64,000 nt of DNA from UBA4782 sp034429195 (GCA_034429195.1 DAOUGQ010000018.1:186001-250000); one strand, 5' to 3'. Counted from the stretch's first letter, positions 1 to 9,268 are shown. The notes: generated by a model not told the origin, from the sequence alone. Translations and numbers: made by a program.

Positions 1-87
1 TCGATGCCCTTTTATGGCAGGGATCAATTGACGATTAATTGTGGCGGTACTGAGAATTCCCCAGCGAGTTTTTGTTTTCATTATCAT
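1..87 (-). CDS. Gfo/Idh/MocA-family oxidoreductase, N-terminal fragment (gene runs off the left edge)
   Basis: Only the first 29 codons are in the window. The minus-strand reading from position 87 begins Met-Ile-Met-Lys and contains RWGILSTATINRQLIPAI, the typical beta1-alphaA start of the NAD(P)-binding Rossmann fold of Gfo/Idh/MocA dehydrogenases (usual form RWGILGTG-I, followed by an alpha helix). Two in-frame ATG codons are possible, at 87 and 81. The first is preferred because AAAAGGATTG lies five bases upstream. The gene starts 10 bases after the recJ stop codon on the same strand, so it may be the last gene of the DNA-repair operon or simply sit behind it. The substrate cannot be told from this fragment. 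Confidence 0.7.
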   Translation of the reverse strand, partial: MIMKTKTRWGILSTATINRQLIPAIKGHR

Positions 88-97
88 CAATCCTTTT

Positions 98-2425
98 TTA
101 CTTTATGGAGGAGCTATTAATTAGATTCTCCGGTTTTACACGTTGATAATACAATCGGAATGCGTGGGTTTCATTAAGGGAATGGAGTAGTTGAGATTGC
201 AGTATCTCTGCAGTTTTTATATTAGCGACTCCATATAATAATATCCGAAAATGGTTATTTACGTCTTCAATAAAAGTATAAAGACCGCGTGCCTGGATCA
301 GTTCTAAACCCAATCGGATGCTTTTTTCGTTTTGACCTGTAACTCTCTCCAGATCTGATAGATTTATTTGCTGGTCCTTATGATTGATCGCATACTTTAC
401 CATTCCCAGAAGAGTTTTTAAAAATTCTTTTGGATCATCATCGTTTGAGGTAAATCCAAGAAGTAGAATCTGATGAGGTGATGCTTTTTCAATTGCCTTG
501 TCTAATACTTCTCGATTGGGCGGACTTCCAACAATGACCAGTATTTTTGCTGGGATGATTTGATCTCTTCCTTTTCCTGGAAGGATCTTCTGATTTGAAC
601 CCTCACTCCAGATCAGCATATTCTGATCTTTATGATCATCGATCCAAACACGCCCAGCGTTATTATCTTTACGAAAATCAAGTATTTCGATTGTAGAGTG
701 AGAGGAGTCATCATTACTTATTAACTTGATCGGACGGGCGTCGATCCATTCCAGCTGAGGAGCTCGTGTCCCCTTGAATTCAGAAATGCGTAAAGAAAAT
801 GCCAGATCAAATGTACTTTCTGGTATTTGTAATGAACCAGCCTGCCAACGGATGACACGAACCTGATTTCCGTTTTCATCCATAACGAAGAATTGAGCAT
901 GTTCGCTATTCTTGCCTAAGGATGTGTGTTTTACAATGGTCAAATTATGGCACGCAAATATCGGAGGTGGATTCCCTGAGCCAAATGGTGAAAGTTGATC
1001 CAGTTGTTCAATCATTTCAATCGAAATATCTGGAAGGTTAATAAAAGCATCTATCTGAATATTCTCGGCAAGTGGAGTTGTAAGAACCAATTGATCAACT
1101 GTTTGCTCCATAGCAAAACGAAATTTTTCAAGATTCTCTGAAGAAAGAGAAAATCCTGCTGCCATTGGATGTCCGCCGAAGGTTGAAAGTAAATCATGGT
1201 TTTCTGCCAGGCAGGCAGTGATATCTACTCCATCAATAGATCGTGCAGAACCTCTGGCAAGTTCGCCTTTGGGTGATGAAATGACAAGGGCGGGTTTGTG
1301 GTAAACATCAACTAGGCGACTGGCAACAATCCCTACGATGCCGCCAGGCCATTCTGGATGGGATAGGATCAAAACGGATTTCTTTTGCAATTCGGGATCG
1401 TTCTCGATTTGAGTGTAAGCAGCCTGAAAAACCTGGTCGGTAGTGAATTTCCGCTTGGCATTCATGGCTTCAATCTGGCTGACAAACATTCGACATTCAT
1501 CAGGGTTGTTCGATAATAGTATTTCTACAGCGGGATTCGCATCACCCAACCTACCAAGCGCATTCAACCGAGGTGCAATTGTATAGCTAATATCTTCTTC
1601 GTCTATTCTATCGGGGTTTGTTTCAGTAATGTTGTATATCTCTTGTAGCAAGCATGAGGGCTTTGAGCGAATATACTTCAATCCTCGTTGGACAAAATAA
1701 CGATTGTCTCCTGTCAAAGATGCCAGATCAGCGATTGTTCCCAGTGTAACCAGATCAAGGAATTTTGTGGCCTGATGCGAAAACTTCGGATCATTCAGTA
1801 AAGCAGCTGATAACTCAAAAGCAGCTCCCACACCACATATTGATCTAGCCTGGTGTTCTTCTGGTAACAGGTGTGGATGGATAATGAATTGCGCATCAGG
1901 CAAGGTTTCAGCCAGGGTATGATGATCAGTGATAATAACAATGACCCCTTTTTGCCTAGCGTATGTGACTGCTTCATGAGCAGTAATCCCCGTATCACAG
2001 GTGATTAAAATCTGAATCCCTTTCGAAAGGAAAGTGTCAAGATACGGGATAGTGATACCGTGACTTTCTTTTGCGCGGATCGGGATGTGATATTCTACTT
2101 TTGCATTCAATAAACGCAATGTTTTGACCAGCAAGGCAGTCGCGGTCTGGCCATCAACGTCAAAATCACCCCAGATGCCAAATATCTTTCCATCAAGAAT
2201 CGACTGCTTGATACAGGTTACTGTGTCAGCCATTTGAGGAAAATCATAGGGGCTTGCAGGAGTGTAGCTTTCTTCGTGGAGGAAGGGGAGTAGTTTATTC
2301 AGTGAAGTGAAGCCACGCCTGTATAAAACCTCTGCAATGAAAGGGTAATCAGGGTAGAGAGCAGCAATATCTTTCGGAATCGGATGATATTCAGGTTCAA
2401 GCCATTGCAAATTTGCAGGTATCAA
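98..2425 (-). CDS. recJ: Single-stranded-DNA-specific exonuclease RecJ
   Basis: This 775-residue protein has the DHH-family layout of RecJ, the 5'-3' single-strand DNA exonuclease of recombination and mismatch repair. Motif I is GDFDVDG (residues 86-92, replacing the usual DYDADG), TCDTGI follows at 142-147 and the DHH motif is at 167-169. The DHHA1 region carries the glycine-rich GGHPMAAGF, and an OB-fold region and a C-terminal extension follow. The start is a TTG at 2425 that overlaps the stop of the upstream nuclease gene in a TTGA arrangement, with GGAGA about nine bases upstream, so translation is probably coupled. It is the last DNA-processing gene of a five-gene operon with a PD-(D/E)XK nuclease, two UvrD-fold ATPases and a DEDDh exonuclease, which suggests a joint role in end processing. 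The family call is firm. Confidence 0.93.
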   Translation of the reverse strand: MIPANLQWLEPEYHPIPKDIAALYPDYPFIAEVLYRRGFTSLNKLLPFLHEESYTPASPYDFPQMADTVTCIKQSILDGKIFGIWGDFDVDGQTATALLVKTLRLLNAKVEYHIPIRAKESHGITIPYLDTFLSKGIQILITCDTGITAHEAVTYARQKGVIVIITDHHTLAETLPDAQFIIHPHLLPEEHQARSICGVGAAFELSAALLNDPKFSHQATKFLDLVTLGTIADLASLTGDNRYFVQRGLKYIRSKPSCLLQEIYNITETNPDRIDEEDISYTIAPRLNALGRLGDANPAVEILLSNNPDECRMFVSQIEAMNAKRKFTTDQVFQAAYTQIENDPELQKKSVLILSHPEWPGGIVGIVASRLVDVYHKPALVISSPKGELARGSARSIDGVDITACLAENHDLLSTFGGHPMAAGFSLSSENLEKFRFAMEQTVDQLVLTTPLAENIQIDAFINLPDISIEMIEQLDQLSPFGSGNPPPIFACHNLTIVKHTSLGKNSEHAQFFVMDENGNQVRVIRWQAGSLQIPESTFDLAFSLRISEFKGTRAPQLEWIDARPIKLISNDDSSHSTIEILDFRKDNNAGRVWIDDHKDQNMLIWSEGSNQKILPGKGRDQIIPAKILVIVGSPPNREVLDKAIEKASPHQILLLGFTSNDDDPKEFLKTLLGMVKYAINHKDQQINLSDLERVTGQNEKSIRLGLELIQARGLYTFIEDVNNHFRILLYGVANIKTAEILQSQLLHSLNETHAFRLYYQRVKPENLINSSSIK

Positions 2426-3255
2426 TGGGAAATTTCTCCAATCTGATCGATATCAAGACTTAAGAAAAGATCCTCCGATGCATTTTCAAAGAAAATCTCC
2501 TCATCCATTGAGCCTGCATTTATTCCATGATCACATAAAGAACGATACATACAAACCTGGCAAATTTTCTCATTCTCTGTCTTTTCAAAGGAGTCCTCGG
2601 ATAGGTTGGAAATTTCTTCGATTAATGATGCTAAATGATTTTGTTCATAACGCATAGTGACCGATGAATAATTAAAATTTATTGGAATATTGGGGAATTC
2701 AACAAACCAGTAGGTCATGCGAATATTATCCGGATGAAGAATACCTTCTGCCAATAAATTTGAACCAGCGCTAGCCAGAACATAGCGATACACCTGTGTT
2801 TGCAAGGTCTTTTCTAACTTAAAGGGTGAAGGTAATAATTTGTTTGTTTTCCAATCGAATATTGTGATACTCGAGTCAGGATGAATAACCAGCAGGTCAA
2901 ATTTCGCATCCAGATGATATCCTGCCAGACGGGTGGAAAGCGTATATTCAGCCAGTTTTTTCCCCTCCACACCTTTCAAAGGATCAACTTGAAGGAAATT
3001 TTGCCACCAATGTAGCAGGTTTTCATTCTTTATTGTTCTTGTAAGATTTGTGGCAGGAATTCCAGCAATATATTGCTGGATGAGTAGGTGAAAATTGTAT
3101 CCATTATCAAGCTGTTGTTCACGCAATAGGATTGGTTCAGTAACAGGTGCTGGCCAGTTTACCTTTTTCATATACCGTAAATAAAAATGCTGTTTACACT
3201 GAACATAGGCTGATAGATTCGATTTCGAAAAACGAAAATTAAGATCCAAGTTCAC
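2422..3255 (-). CDS. Cas4/AddB-type PD-(D/E)XK nuclease with a 4Fe-4S cluster motif
   Basis: A 277-residue stand-alone nuclease. The core shows an Asp in AKFDLLV, then IFDWKTNK, matching the PD-(D/E)XK pattern (here D, then D-W-K). Cys20 near the N terminus (YVQCKQHFYLRY) and the C-terminal C232-x2-C235-x5-C241 have the spacing that binds a 4Fe-4S cluster in the nuclease domains of AddB and Cas4. The GTG start at 3255 is chosen because AGGAG lies five bases upstream and the codon overlaps the preceding helicase stop as GTGA. A longer open frame extends to 3312 but has no such signal. A second stop-start overlap leads into recJ. No cas genes or repeats are nearby, so this is inferred to be the nuclease arm of a split helicase-nuclease and not an adaptation Cas4. 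Confidence 0.85.
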   Translation of the reverse strand: MNLDLNFRFSKSNLSAYVQCKQHFYLRYMKKVNWPAPVTEPILLREQQLDNGYNFHLLIQQYIAGIPATNLTRTIKNENLLHWWQNFLQVDPLKGVEGKKLAEYTLSTRLAGYHLDAKFDLLVIHPDSSITIFDWKTNKLLPSPFKLEKTLQTQVYRYVLASAGSNLLAEGILHPDNIRMTYWFVEFPNIPINFNYSSVTMRYEQNHLASLIEEISNLSEDSFEKTENEKICQVCMYRSLCDHGINAGSMDEEIFFENASEDLFLSLDIDQIGEISH

Positions 3256-5477
3256 ATGTGCTCCTGTCTGGTGATGGCGTCCAACGCTAATAGTGCCAGA
3301 GCAGGCTGGCAATCCCCCCGTGAACCGGTGTTCCAGGTAAGGATTACTTCCTTTTTAGCTCTGGTAATGCCAACAAATAACACACGAAGCCGTTCTGAAG
3401 CCGTTGCCAGCCGCGCTTTTTGAGTTGGGGTTAATTCATCATTGTTATTTTGATTAGTTGTTCCCAGTAATTGCTCTAATTGTGCCAGGGTTTCTGCTTC
3501 CAGGTTTAATTGATCTTTGACAAAATATTTTTCAGAAACGTAACCATCTTGTGCATCACCTGATGGAAAATCAAAATTATTAACGGATAACAAATAGACT
3601 CGGTCCCATTCCAATCCCTTCGCTTTATGATATGTGGAAACGATTACCTGTCCTTTATATTGATCTGGATCGAAACCAATATCCTTATCGGAAAACCCGA
3701 TGAATTTTTCCTTATTTTGAGCTATAGGGATAAGAACAGCAATAAAATCGGAAAGACAATGTTCTGGATTATCAGAAGATGCATGTTCCAATGTCTGGGC
3801 AATTTTATGAGCTAATGCCAGATCGGTCATTTCGGTAAACAGATCCATAGCAATAATCAGGATCAATTGATCAATTGGCAGCAGACTGGCATTATGCCAT
3901 CGTTGTAGCAGTTTTTGAAAATCTTCCAATATTTTACAGATTTCTTCGTTATCAAGGTTATCAGGGAAGGCATCTTTCCAGGTTTGAGTGGAGGTTGGCC
4001 ACAAAAAGATTTCAGGTCTTTTCAAGCCTTTCAAAAGACGAATAATGTCTGTTTCAATCGGAGATAAACCTTCATCACGATTTTTAAATTTAGTAATGGA
4101 TGAGTACGCTTCTGCCAGAGAGGATGTTCTTGCTGGAGAAGCCAGGTGTTGCAGGATGTGTATAAAAAGATTGACCGTTTTTCGGGTAGAATCGGTAGAG
4201 CGTAAAAGTTCATGGTGAGGGACATTGTTCTTTTTTAGCTCTTCAACCAGTTGCTCGCCATAATAATTACTGGGGATGAGCATTGCAACCGTCTCATCAG
4301 GATGTTTTGGCAACCAATTTTTTACTGACTTCACAACAAGAGCCAGTTCTTCTTTTGAAGTATTTTTTTTCAGGTATAGCGTAATTCCTGCTGGATTATC
4401 GGGAGGATTGGGGTGGGGGTCGTTGGGATCGGTGATTTTAATCAGAGGTTCACGAAGAGAATTACGGAGAAGTACATTTGGGTGACTTGATCCAGTCCAC
4501 TTGATTAGATTGTTGGCAAGGTTAATGATACTGGCTGTTGAACGCCCGGATTCGGGCAAATTTGCAGGAGTAACACCTTTTTCCTGCATGAACCGGATCA
4601 GATAATCAGGATTCGCGGTGGTGAACGTCTCATAAATTGCCTGGTTGGGATCACCCACACGCACCCAGTTGCCATTTAAGCCGCTTAATTTCCGTAGAAT
4701 CTCCTCCTGCATACGGCTTGAGTCCTGAGCCTCATCTTCCAAAATATAAGGCCAACGTGATTGCAATTCTTGCAAGTAATCGGGATCAGAATTCAAGATA
4801 TGCAATGCCATTCCAATCAGATCATCAAAGTCAACTGCCCCTCGATATGACAATCCTTGTTGATAATCGTTATAGATTTCCAATCCCATTTGAAGTAGCT
4901 CATTCTGCCAACCGAGTGCTCTCATTCGTTCTTCGATTGTAGCTGGTTCAGCTCTGAGGTCTTTTGCTTGACGGATGAATGCGATAGCGACGCTATCTAC
5001 CAGATCATGCCAACCATTGCGGACTTTAAAATTATTTAAACTATGAAGTTCTGAAGTAAGTCCTTGTATCACATCTGGATGAAGCCTGAACCATTTATTG
5101 ACTGCTGCATCTCTCAGGTTTTTCTGAGTATATTCATCTGCAACATCATAATTACTTGATAAGCCAACCAAAGCAGGTTTCTGCCTGACAATATCGTTTG
5201 CCAATCCGTGCAATGTGCGAACACGATATCCCATTCCGGGAATTTGTCGAGCATCCCGTAACATTTCTTGAATGCGTGCATTGAAGTTGTCAACAGCTGA
5301 ATTGACCAATGTAACTATCAGTATCTCTTCATCTTCATTGATCTTCCCGTTTTTAATCAATTGAACTGCCAGCATGGAAAGGGTAGTGGTTTTTCCGCTT
5401 CCGGGAACAGCGGAAACCCCCATTTTACCTCCCTGATAACTCACAACTGGTATTTGAGAGATACGTGGTTCAAACAT
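3252..5477 (-). CDS. UvrD/Rep-family superfamily 1 DNA helicase
   Basis: The 741-residue protein has the full superfamily 1A motor set: Walker A GSGKT at residues 26-30, VDFDDL at 215-220, Walker B DEAQD at 248-252, motif III with VGDPNQAIYETF near 275, motif V with STYHKAKGLEWDRVYLL and motif VI with FVGITRAKKE near the C terminus. It should translocate 3'-5' on single-stranded DNA using ATP. No nuclease domain is fused, unlike AddA or RecB. The nuclease is encoded by the next gene, whose start overlaps this stop by four bases. The ATG start at 5477 overlaps the stop of the upstream AddB-like gene by eight bases. The context suggests the motor subunit of an AddAB-like complex split over several polypeptides. 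Ordinary UvrD/PcrA is the alternative, but the operon argues against it. Confidence 0.88.
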   Translation of the reverse strand: MFEPRISQIPVVSYQGGKMGVSAVPGSGKTTTLSMLAVQLIKNGKINEDEEILIVTLVNSAVDNFNARIQEMLRDARQIPGMGYRVRTLHGLANDIVRQKPALVGLSSNYDVADEYTQKNLRDAAVNKWFRLHPDVIQGLTSELHSLNNFKVRNGWHDLVDSVAIAFIRQAKDLRAEPATIEERMRALGWQNELLQMGLEIYNDYQQGLSYRGAVDFDDLIGMALHILNSDPDYLQELQSRWPYILEDEAQDSSRMQEEILRKLSGLNGNWVRVGDPNQAIYETFTTANPDYLIRFMQEKGVTPANLPESGRSTASIINLANNLIKWTGSSHPNVLLRNSLREPLIKITDPNDPHPNPPDNPAGITLYLKKNTSKEELALVVKSVKNWLPKHPDETVAMLIPSNYYGEQLVEELKKNNVPHHELLRSTDSTRKTVNLFIHILQHLASPARTSSLAEAYSSITKFKNRDEGLSPIETDIIRLLKGLKRPEIFLWPTSTQTWKDAFPDNLDNEEICKILEDFQKLLQRWHNASLLPIDQLILIIAMDLFTEMTDLALAHKIAQTLEHASSDNPEHCLSDFIAVLIPIAQNKEKFIGFSDKDIGFDPDQYKGQVIVSTYHKAKGLEWDRVYLLSVNNFDFPSGDAQDGYVSEKYFVKDQLNLEAETLAQLEQLLGTTNQNNNDELTPTQKARLATASERLRVLFVGITRAKKEVILTWNTGSRGDCQPALALLALDAITRQEHM

Positions 5478-7599
5478 TTTCGGTATCCTCGATTTGAACC
5501 AAACTGCGGTTAAGGCGTTGCAATGCTTTCAAAAACGGGCTACTTTGTTCCTGACCCTGTTCGCTTAATCCACTTGCATACAGGAAAATGTGTTTATTAC
5601 AACGGGCACAAAGCCCTCTTATGAGTGATGAGAGAGTTTCATTATTTAATTGATTTTCATGGGCATGTGTCCATTTTTCTTCAACGTTCCAATTACGACT
5701 TAAAACGAAGGGATGAGTAAGAGGTTGTTCCAATCGCTCTGACCAGGAAATGCTGCTGATATCTAACCAGAATTGATAATCAACAGGCTGGTTAGACATT
5801 AGAAATGTAAATGCAGGCGTTATTAGAACAGCATTATCATTGTTTTCATCATCAATATCCTGTTCAAGGTATTGGGCGGCCAAAACACCCCGGTTCACCA
5901 TTTCTACATATTCATGACCAATCTCTTTTTCATCTATGGTGCCAGCTATGGTAACTACTTTGCGGAACTTCTGCACTGATTCAATCAGTTTCGCACAGAT
6001 TGCTGCATTATCAAGGTGATCATGAAAACCAAAACCTTCTTGGGATAATAATTCACCGAAGATACGACTGAAGAAAATATCAAGATAAACAGGCGACTCT
6101 TGTTGATAATCATTGAGCCAGAGGCGCAGAGTTTCATATTTGTTGCCAAGTTCATAAGTGATCTGATCATTGCGCGAAGGCTCTTTAATATCATCAAAGG
6201 AGGATAAAGAAACCATATTCTGCTTCTTATGCAAGACAATGTCGCTAAGAATTGCGGCGCGGACCATATCCATATTTTTAATAGCCACCATCAATGCGTT
6301 GCGAAACTCAAAAGTATTGATAGGAAGATGCCATTGTGGATGAGCTAACTTTGCCAGGGTGAGGAGACATTTGGAAGCTGGTTCTGCATTAAGAGGTCGA
6401 GATGGACGATGTGAGCGGCAATGAATTCCTTTCTTTTCAAGAGCATCCGATAGAGTAAACCGGGTTGTGTCATTCAACAGTGGGGTAAGGACAGCTATTT
6501 GCGAGGGAGAAATCCCTGAATTTACCATGCTGAAGATCTGCTGAACCACTGCTTGATTAGCTTCGGGAGCAAGCCTGAAGAAACCAGTTGAAAAGGCATC
6601 AAGTATCTCTTTATTCACTTTAGGTCGCTCATGAATTATGCAGGAGGATAGAGCTAACGAAAATCTTTGAATTGGTTCAGAGGATACAAAAGAGTGTGTG
6701 AAACGAAAGATTTCTGGACAATATTGTTTGAACCGTTCAGCACTGATTGGATCAGCACCCATGAATGAACGATAACCTGCATCTTCATCTTTGATAAAGA
6801 GAGCTGTATCAAATTGGGATATCCAATCTTCAATTAAATCATGGGATGCTGGTGCATCTTCTTCCAAATTATCATAGATTAGATGTGAAAAGCTATTCTG
6901 AAGGTAAGCTCTTACAGATGGTTGGTGTGAAAGGAATTGACGGAATATTTCCATCTGGAGAGAAAAATCAAGTAGATTATTCTGCAAACAATAAGAACGA
7001 AACTGTCTGGCAATTTCCTCTGCCTGGTGATAAATGATGGTGTGCCCGCTTTCGCCGTTCCACGCAGCAGAAAGCTTCTCTCCTATGTCGTTAAGCGAAA
7101 ATCCAACCAGGGCAGCTTTATTAAGGTTATCTAGAATCTGACTATAGAGACGGTTCCGCTTAATTTTTAGCGAAGTGAAATAACCGGATGCATCTATAAT
7201 ACTGTCAGCAATATTTGCAAGGTAATATTGTGCTGTTTCGAGGGTAAGAAATATGGGTGGAGAATCTTTTCGAGAAAAATCATATTGGGCATTTACCAGA
7301 GGCCAAAATAGTGTGATCATTCTCTGGGCAAGCCCTCCCAGGGTTGCCATTGTTGGTATGGATCCCGAAGGTAGTTCGAAAGATTGGATCAAATCATTGT
7401 AGGGTTTAGCCAACATCCTTTGAGGAATTATTATTAGTATTTGACTGGCAGCCACTCCATTTTTTACCAAATCAATAATATGCTGCAATGCAACACTGGT
7501 TTTGCCTGTACCTGCCCTGCCAGTAAGAAATGCTTTTCCTTTTTGAGCTAAAGTGAGTACGTTTTTTTGATCTATAGAAAAATCATCAAAAATAGTCAT
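5470..7599 (-). CDS. AddB/UvrD-like P-loop ATPase, possibly a non-motor helicase subunit
   Basis: A 709-residue UvrD-fold protein with a clear Walker A, GRAGTGKT at residues 27-34. The expected Walker B site reads IYDNLEED (around 243-248) instead of DExQD. Near the C terminus, SLIRGLCARCNKHIFLY occupies the place of motif VI (usually TRA-K). LLDFSLQ at 209-215 recalls the DFDDLL segment of UvrD proteins. ATP binding is likely, while efficient hydrolysis is uncertain. AddB and RecC have comparable eroded helicase modules. The start is taken as ATG at 7599, behind GAAGGGG. A TTG at 7617 is also in frame but would overlap the upstream gene. It lies seven bases after the DEDDh exonuclease gene and overlaps the helicase gene by eight bases. 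The family call is moderate and the exact role is unknown. Confidence 0.65.
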   Translation of the reverse strand: MTIFDDFSIDQKNVLTLAQKGKAFLTGRAGTGKTSVALQHIIDLVKNGVAASQILIIIPQRMLAKPYNDLIQSFELPSGSIPTMATLGGLAQRMITLFWPLVNAQYDFSRKDSPPIFLTLETAQYYLANIADSIIDASGYFTSLKIKRNRLYSQILDNLNKAALVGFSLNDIGEKLSAAWNGESGHTIIYHQAEEIARQFRSYCLQNNLLDFSLQMEIFRQFLSHQPSVRAYLQNSFSHLIYDNLEEDAPASHDLIEDWISQFDTALFIKDEDAGYRSFMGADPISAERFKQYCPEIFRFTHSFVSSEPIQRFSLALSSCIIHERPKVNKEILDAFSTGFFRLAPEANQAVVQQIFSMVNSGISPSQIAVLTPLLNDTTRFTLSDALEKKGIHCRSHRPSRPLNAEPASKCLLTLAKLAHPQWHLPINTFEFRNALMVAIKNMDMVRAAILSDIVLHKKQNMVSLSSFDDIKEPSRNDQITYELGNKYETLRLWLNDYQQESPVYLDIFFSRIFGELLSQEGFGFHDHLDNAAICAKLIESVQKFRKVVTIAGTIDEKEIGHEYVEMVNRGVLAAQYLEQDIDDENNDNAVLITPAFTFLMSNQPVDYQFWLDISSISWSERLEQPLTHPFVLSRNWNVEEKWTHAHENQLNNETLSSLIRGLCARCNKHIFLYASGLSEQGQEQSSPFLKALQRLNRSLVQIEDTENV

Positions 7600-7606
7600 A
7601 ACCCCT

Positions 7607-8191
7607 TCAAGTCGCAATTTCCAGAGAAGCTAAATATTTAAGAAGTTCATAGGTGAGCAAAGTGTCGTCAATTGCACGATGTGAATTAGGAATCTGTATC
7701 CCGCATTGCTGCCCTGCTTTTTCCAGTGTAACGTACCTGAAATCGTTTCGATAAGAATTCCAATCACCCAGATATGCGGCATAAAGTTTCATCAGACATA
7801 CTGGTGTAAAAGTTTTTTTCCATTCCATCTGAAACATTCGATGGGTTTGAGCCATGAGGCGAACATCGAATTCAGAATTGTATATGGCAACTATCTTACC
7901 ATTAAGGAGAGGTTCGATATCTGGCCATATCTGCTGCCATGAAGGAGCGTTTTGCACCATTTCGTTTGTGATGTTATTAATCCAGGTTGCTTCCATTGGA
8001 ATGGAAATGGATGGGTGAACCAAGCTCTGAAAAATGATATTGCCCTTGTGATTTACCAGTGCAATCTCGATGATCTCATCAAAAGGTCCCAATCCAGTAG
8101 TTTCAGTATCTAGAAAAACTGGTTCTTTGGATAATATTTCACGTGCTTTCTGAATAATTATTTGTTTTGATGGCAAGAAAGCTGGTCGCAT
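7607..8191 (-). CDS. DEDDh 3'-5' exonuclease (DnaQ-like)
   Basis: The 194-residue protein has the DnaQ/RNase T exonuclease motifs: Exo I in FLDTETTGLGPFDEIIEIAL, Exo II around YNSEFDVRL (NxxFD pattern), and Exo III HRAIDDTLLTYELL with the catalytic His five residues before Asp, which makes it the DEDDh subtype. Such proteins remove nucleotides from 3' ends as a polymerase proofreading subunit or as independent nucleases. It is the first gene of a run of five minus-strand DNA-processing genes and is followed seven bases later by an AddB-like ATPase. That placement suggests a repair or end-trimming role and not replication proofreading. The ribosome site before its ATG is weak. The family is certain, the substrate is not. 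Confidence 0.88.
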   Translation of the reverse strand: MRPAFLPSKQIIIQKAREILSKEPVFLDTETTGLGPFDEIIEIALVNHKGNIIFQSLVHPSISIPMEATWINNITNEMVQNAPSWQQIWPDIEPLLNGKIVAIYNSEFDVRLMAQTHRMFQMEWKKTFTPVCLMKLYAAYLGDWNSYRNDFRYVTLEKAGQQCGIQIPNSHRAIDDTLLTYELLKYLASLEIAT

Positions 8192-8249
8192 CAGGCGCTC
8201 GGATCAGAGGTGTGTACTTATTGGATTAAATTGTATCCCACGATGGATT

Positions 8250-9071
8250 TCACGGCAAATTCCAGTATGCGATTTCAGTTAATTCAACTGTAAAACCCGG
8301 TGTATTCAATCCAGCAATGAAAGCTCCAATATACCCTTCGTCTTTGATGCCAGGATCAGTAACTTCCTGAAGGAATTTGCCATTTGCGTATAACCGAAAG
8401 GAATCGCCATTGGCAAGTACACCTATCCGGTTGGTCTGGTTTGATCCAGTCAGTATTGCATTTGATTGAGTCAATGTAAGTACGTTCGATTTCCCGGATG
8501 CTTCCCATTTATCCAAGCTGTACCGTCCATCACAGGTGATGCCCAGATAATATCCAATTCCACTGGTGTAGTCTTTTGCTCGAAAAACCAATCCATACAT
8601 ATCTCCACCTGAACAGGATTGTACGGCAAATGTTCCTTCGAGATACATATTTTGGGGACGTGGATAAGTCAAACGCCAGGTTTGATATCCTCCAGTTGAT
8701 TTACTGGTCATGATCATCGCACCAGAAGAAACCGACACTTTTGAATTGTCATCTTCATAAGGTGAACATAAGCCAAAAGAGGAACAATCATTCAGTTGAT
8801 CTTCCCAGACAGGTGAACCTAAAGCATTTCGAATATCATCGGTAAAAATGGTAGGCGATAAGGTGATTGAAGGGGTAAGAGATGGCTCTAGTGTCTGAGT
8901 GGGTGGTGTGGGGATTTCATCTGTTTTTGTTGGAATTTCGGTTGTGGTCGGTATTGAAGATAAAGTTTGCTCTACAATCGTAGCAACCAAATCTTCTGTT
9001 GCTTCAAAGGATCTTGTTCTACAAGCAGTTAATATCACCAAAAGGATGATCATCAATGCTGTCTTTTTCAT
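8250..9071 (-). CDS. Secreted lipoprotein with a LamG/concanavalin-like domain
   Basis: A 273-residue predicted lipoprotein. The N terminus MKK plus a hydrophobic stretch ends in a lipobox LTAC with the lipidated Cys at position 17. A Thr/Pro-rich linker (roughly residues 30-75) follows, typical of extracellular spacer regions. The C-terminal half (about 85-273) alternates short strands and glycines, with YGLVFRAKD, YYLGITCDGRYSL, GVLANGDSFRLYANG and GYIGAFIAG, resembling LamG or DUF1080-type jelly-roll folds that bind sugars. ATG 9071 is chosen since GGAGAG lies just upstream. The longer frame would need a TTG at 9083. It is transcribed away from the gene at 9269 and sits upstream of the exonuclease operon. 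The ligand is unknown. Confidence 0.7.
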   Translation of the reverse strand: MKKTALMIILLVILTACRTRSFEATEDLVATIVEQTLSSIPTTTEIPTKTDEIPTPPTQTLEPSLTPSITLSPTIFTDDIRNALGSPVWEDQLNDCSSFGLCSPYEDDNSKVSVSSGAMIMTSKSTGGYQTWRLTYPRPQNMYLEGTFAVQSCSGGDMYGLVFRAKDYTSGIGYYLGITCDGRYSLDKWEASGKSNVLTLTQSNAILTGSNQTNRIGVLANGDSFRLYANGKFLQEVTDPGIKDEGYIGAFIAGLNTPGFTVELTEIAYWNLP

Positions 9072-9268
9072 TATGCTCTCCAATTAATTTCTCGATGTAT
9101 AGAAACCTTACTCAAGAATATCAGTATAGCGATGAGAAAACTTTCGCAATGCAGTAATTTCATTATAACGAATATTCTTAATATTTCCTTGCTATCCTTT
9201 TTGTGTCTTCAACAGATATGAGGGTTTGGGATATACAGTATAATTTCCAATGCAACTAAAATGATCAC

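Noticed and set aside
2422..3255. CRISPR-associated Cas4
   Set aside because: No other cas gene and no repeat array is present, and the gene is coupled to helicase and RecJ genes.
2422..3312. Fe-S nuclease starting at 3312
   Set aside because: The GTG at 3255 has a strong ribosome site and the overlap typical of this operon. The extra leader matches nothing.
3252..7599. Phage-defence islands of known type (Gabija, Wadjet, Zorya, Hachiman)
   Set aside because: The set of UvrD-like proteins, Fe-S nuclease and RecJ does not contain the TOPRIM, SMC-like, MotAB or DUF genes that define those systems.
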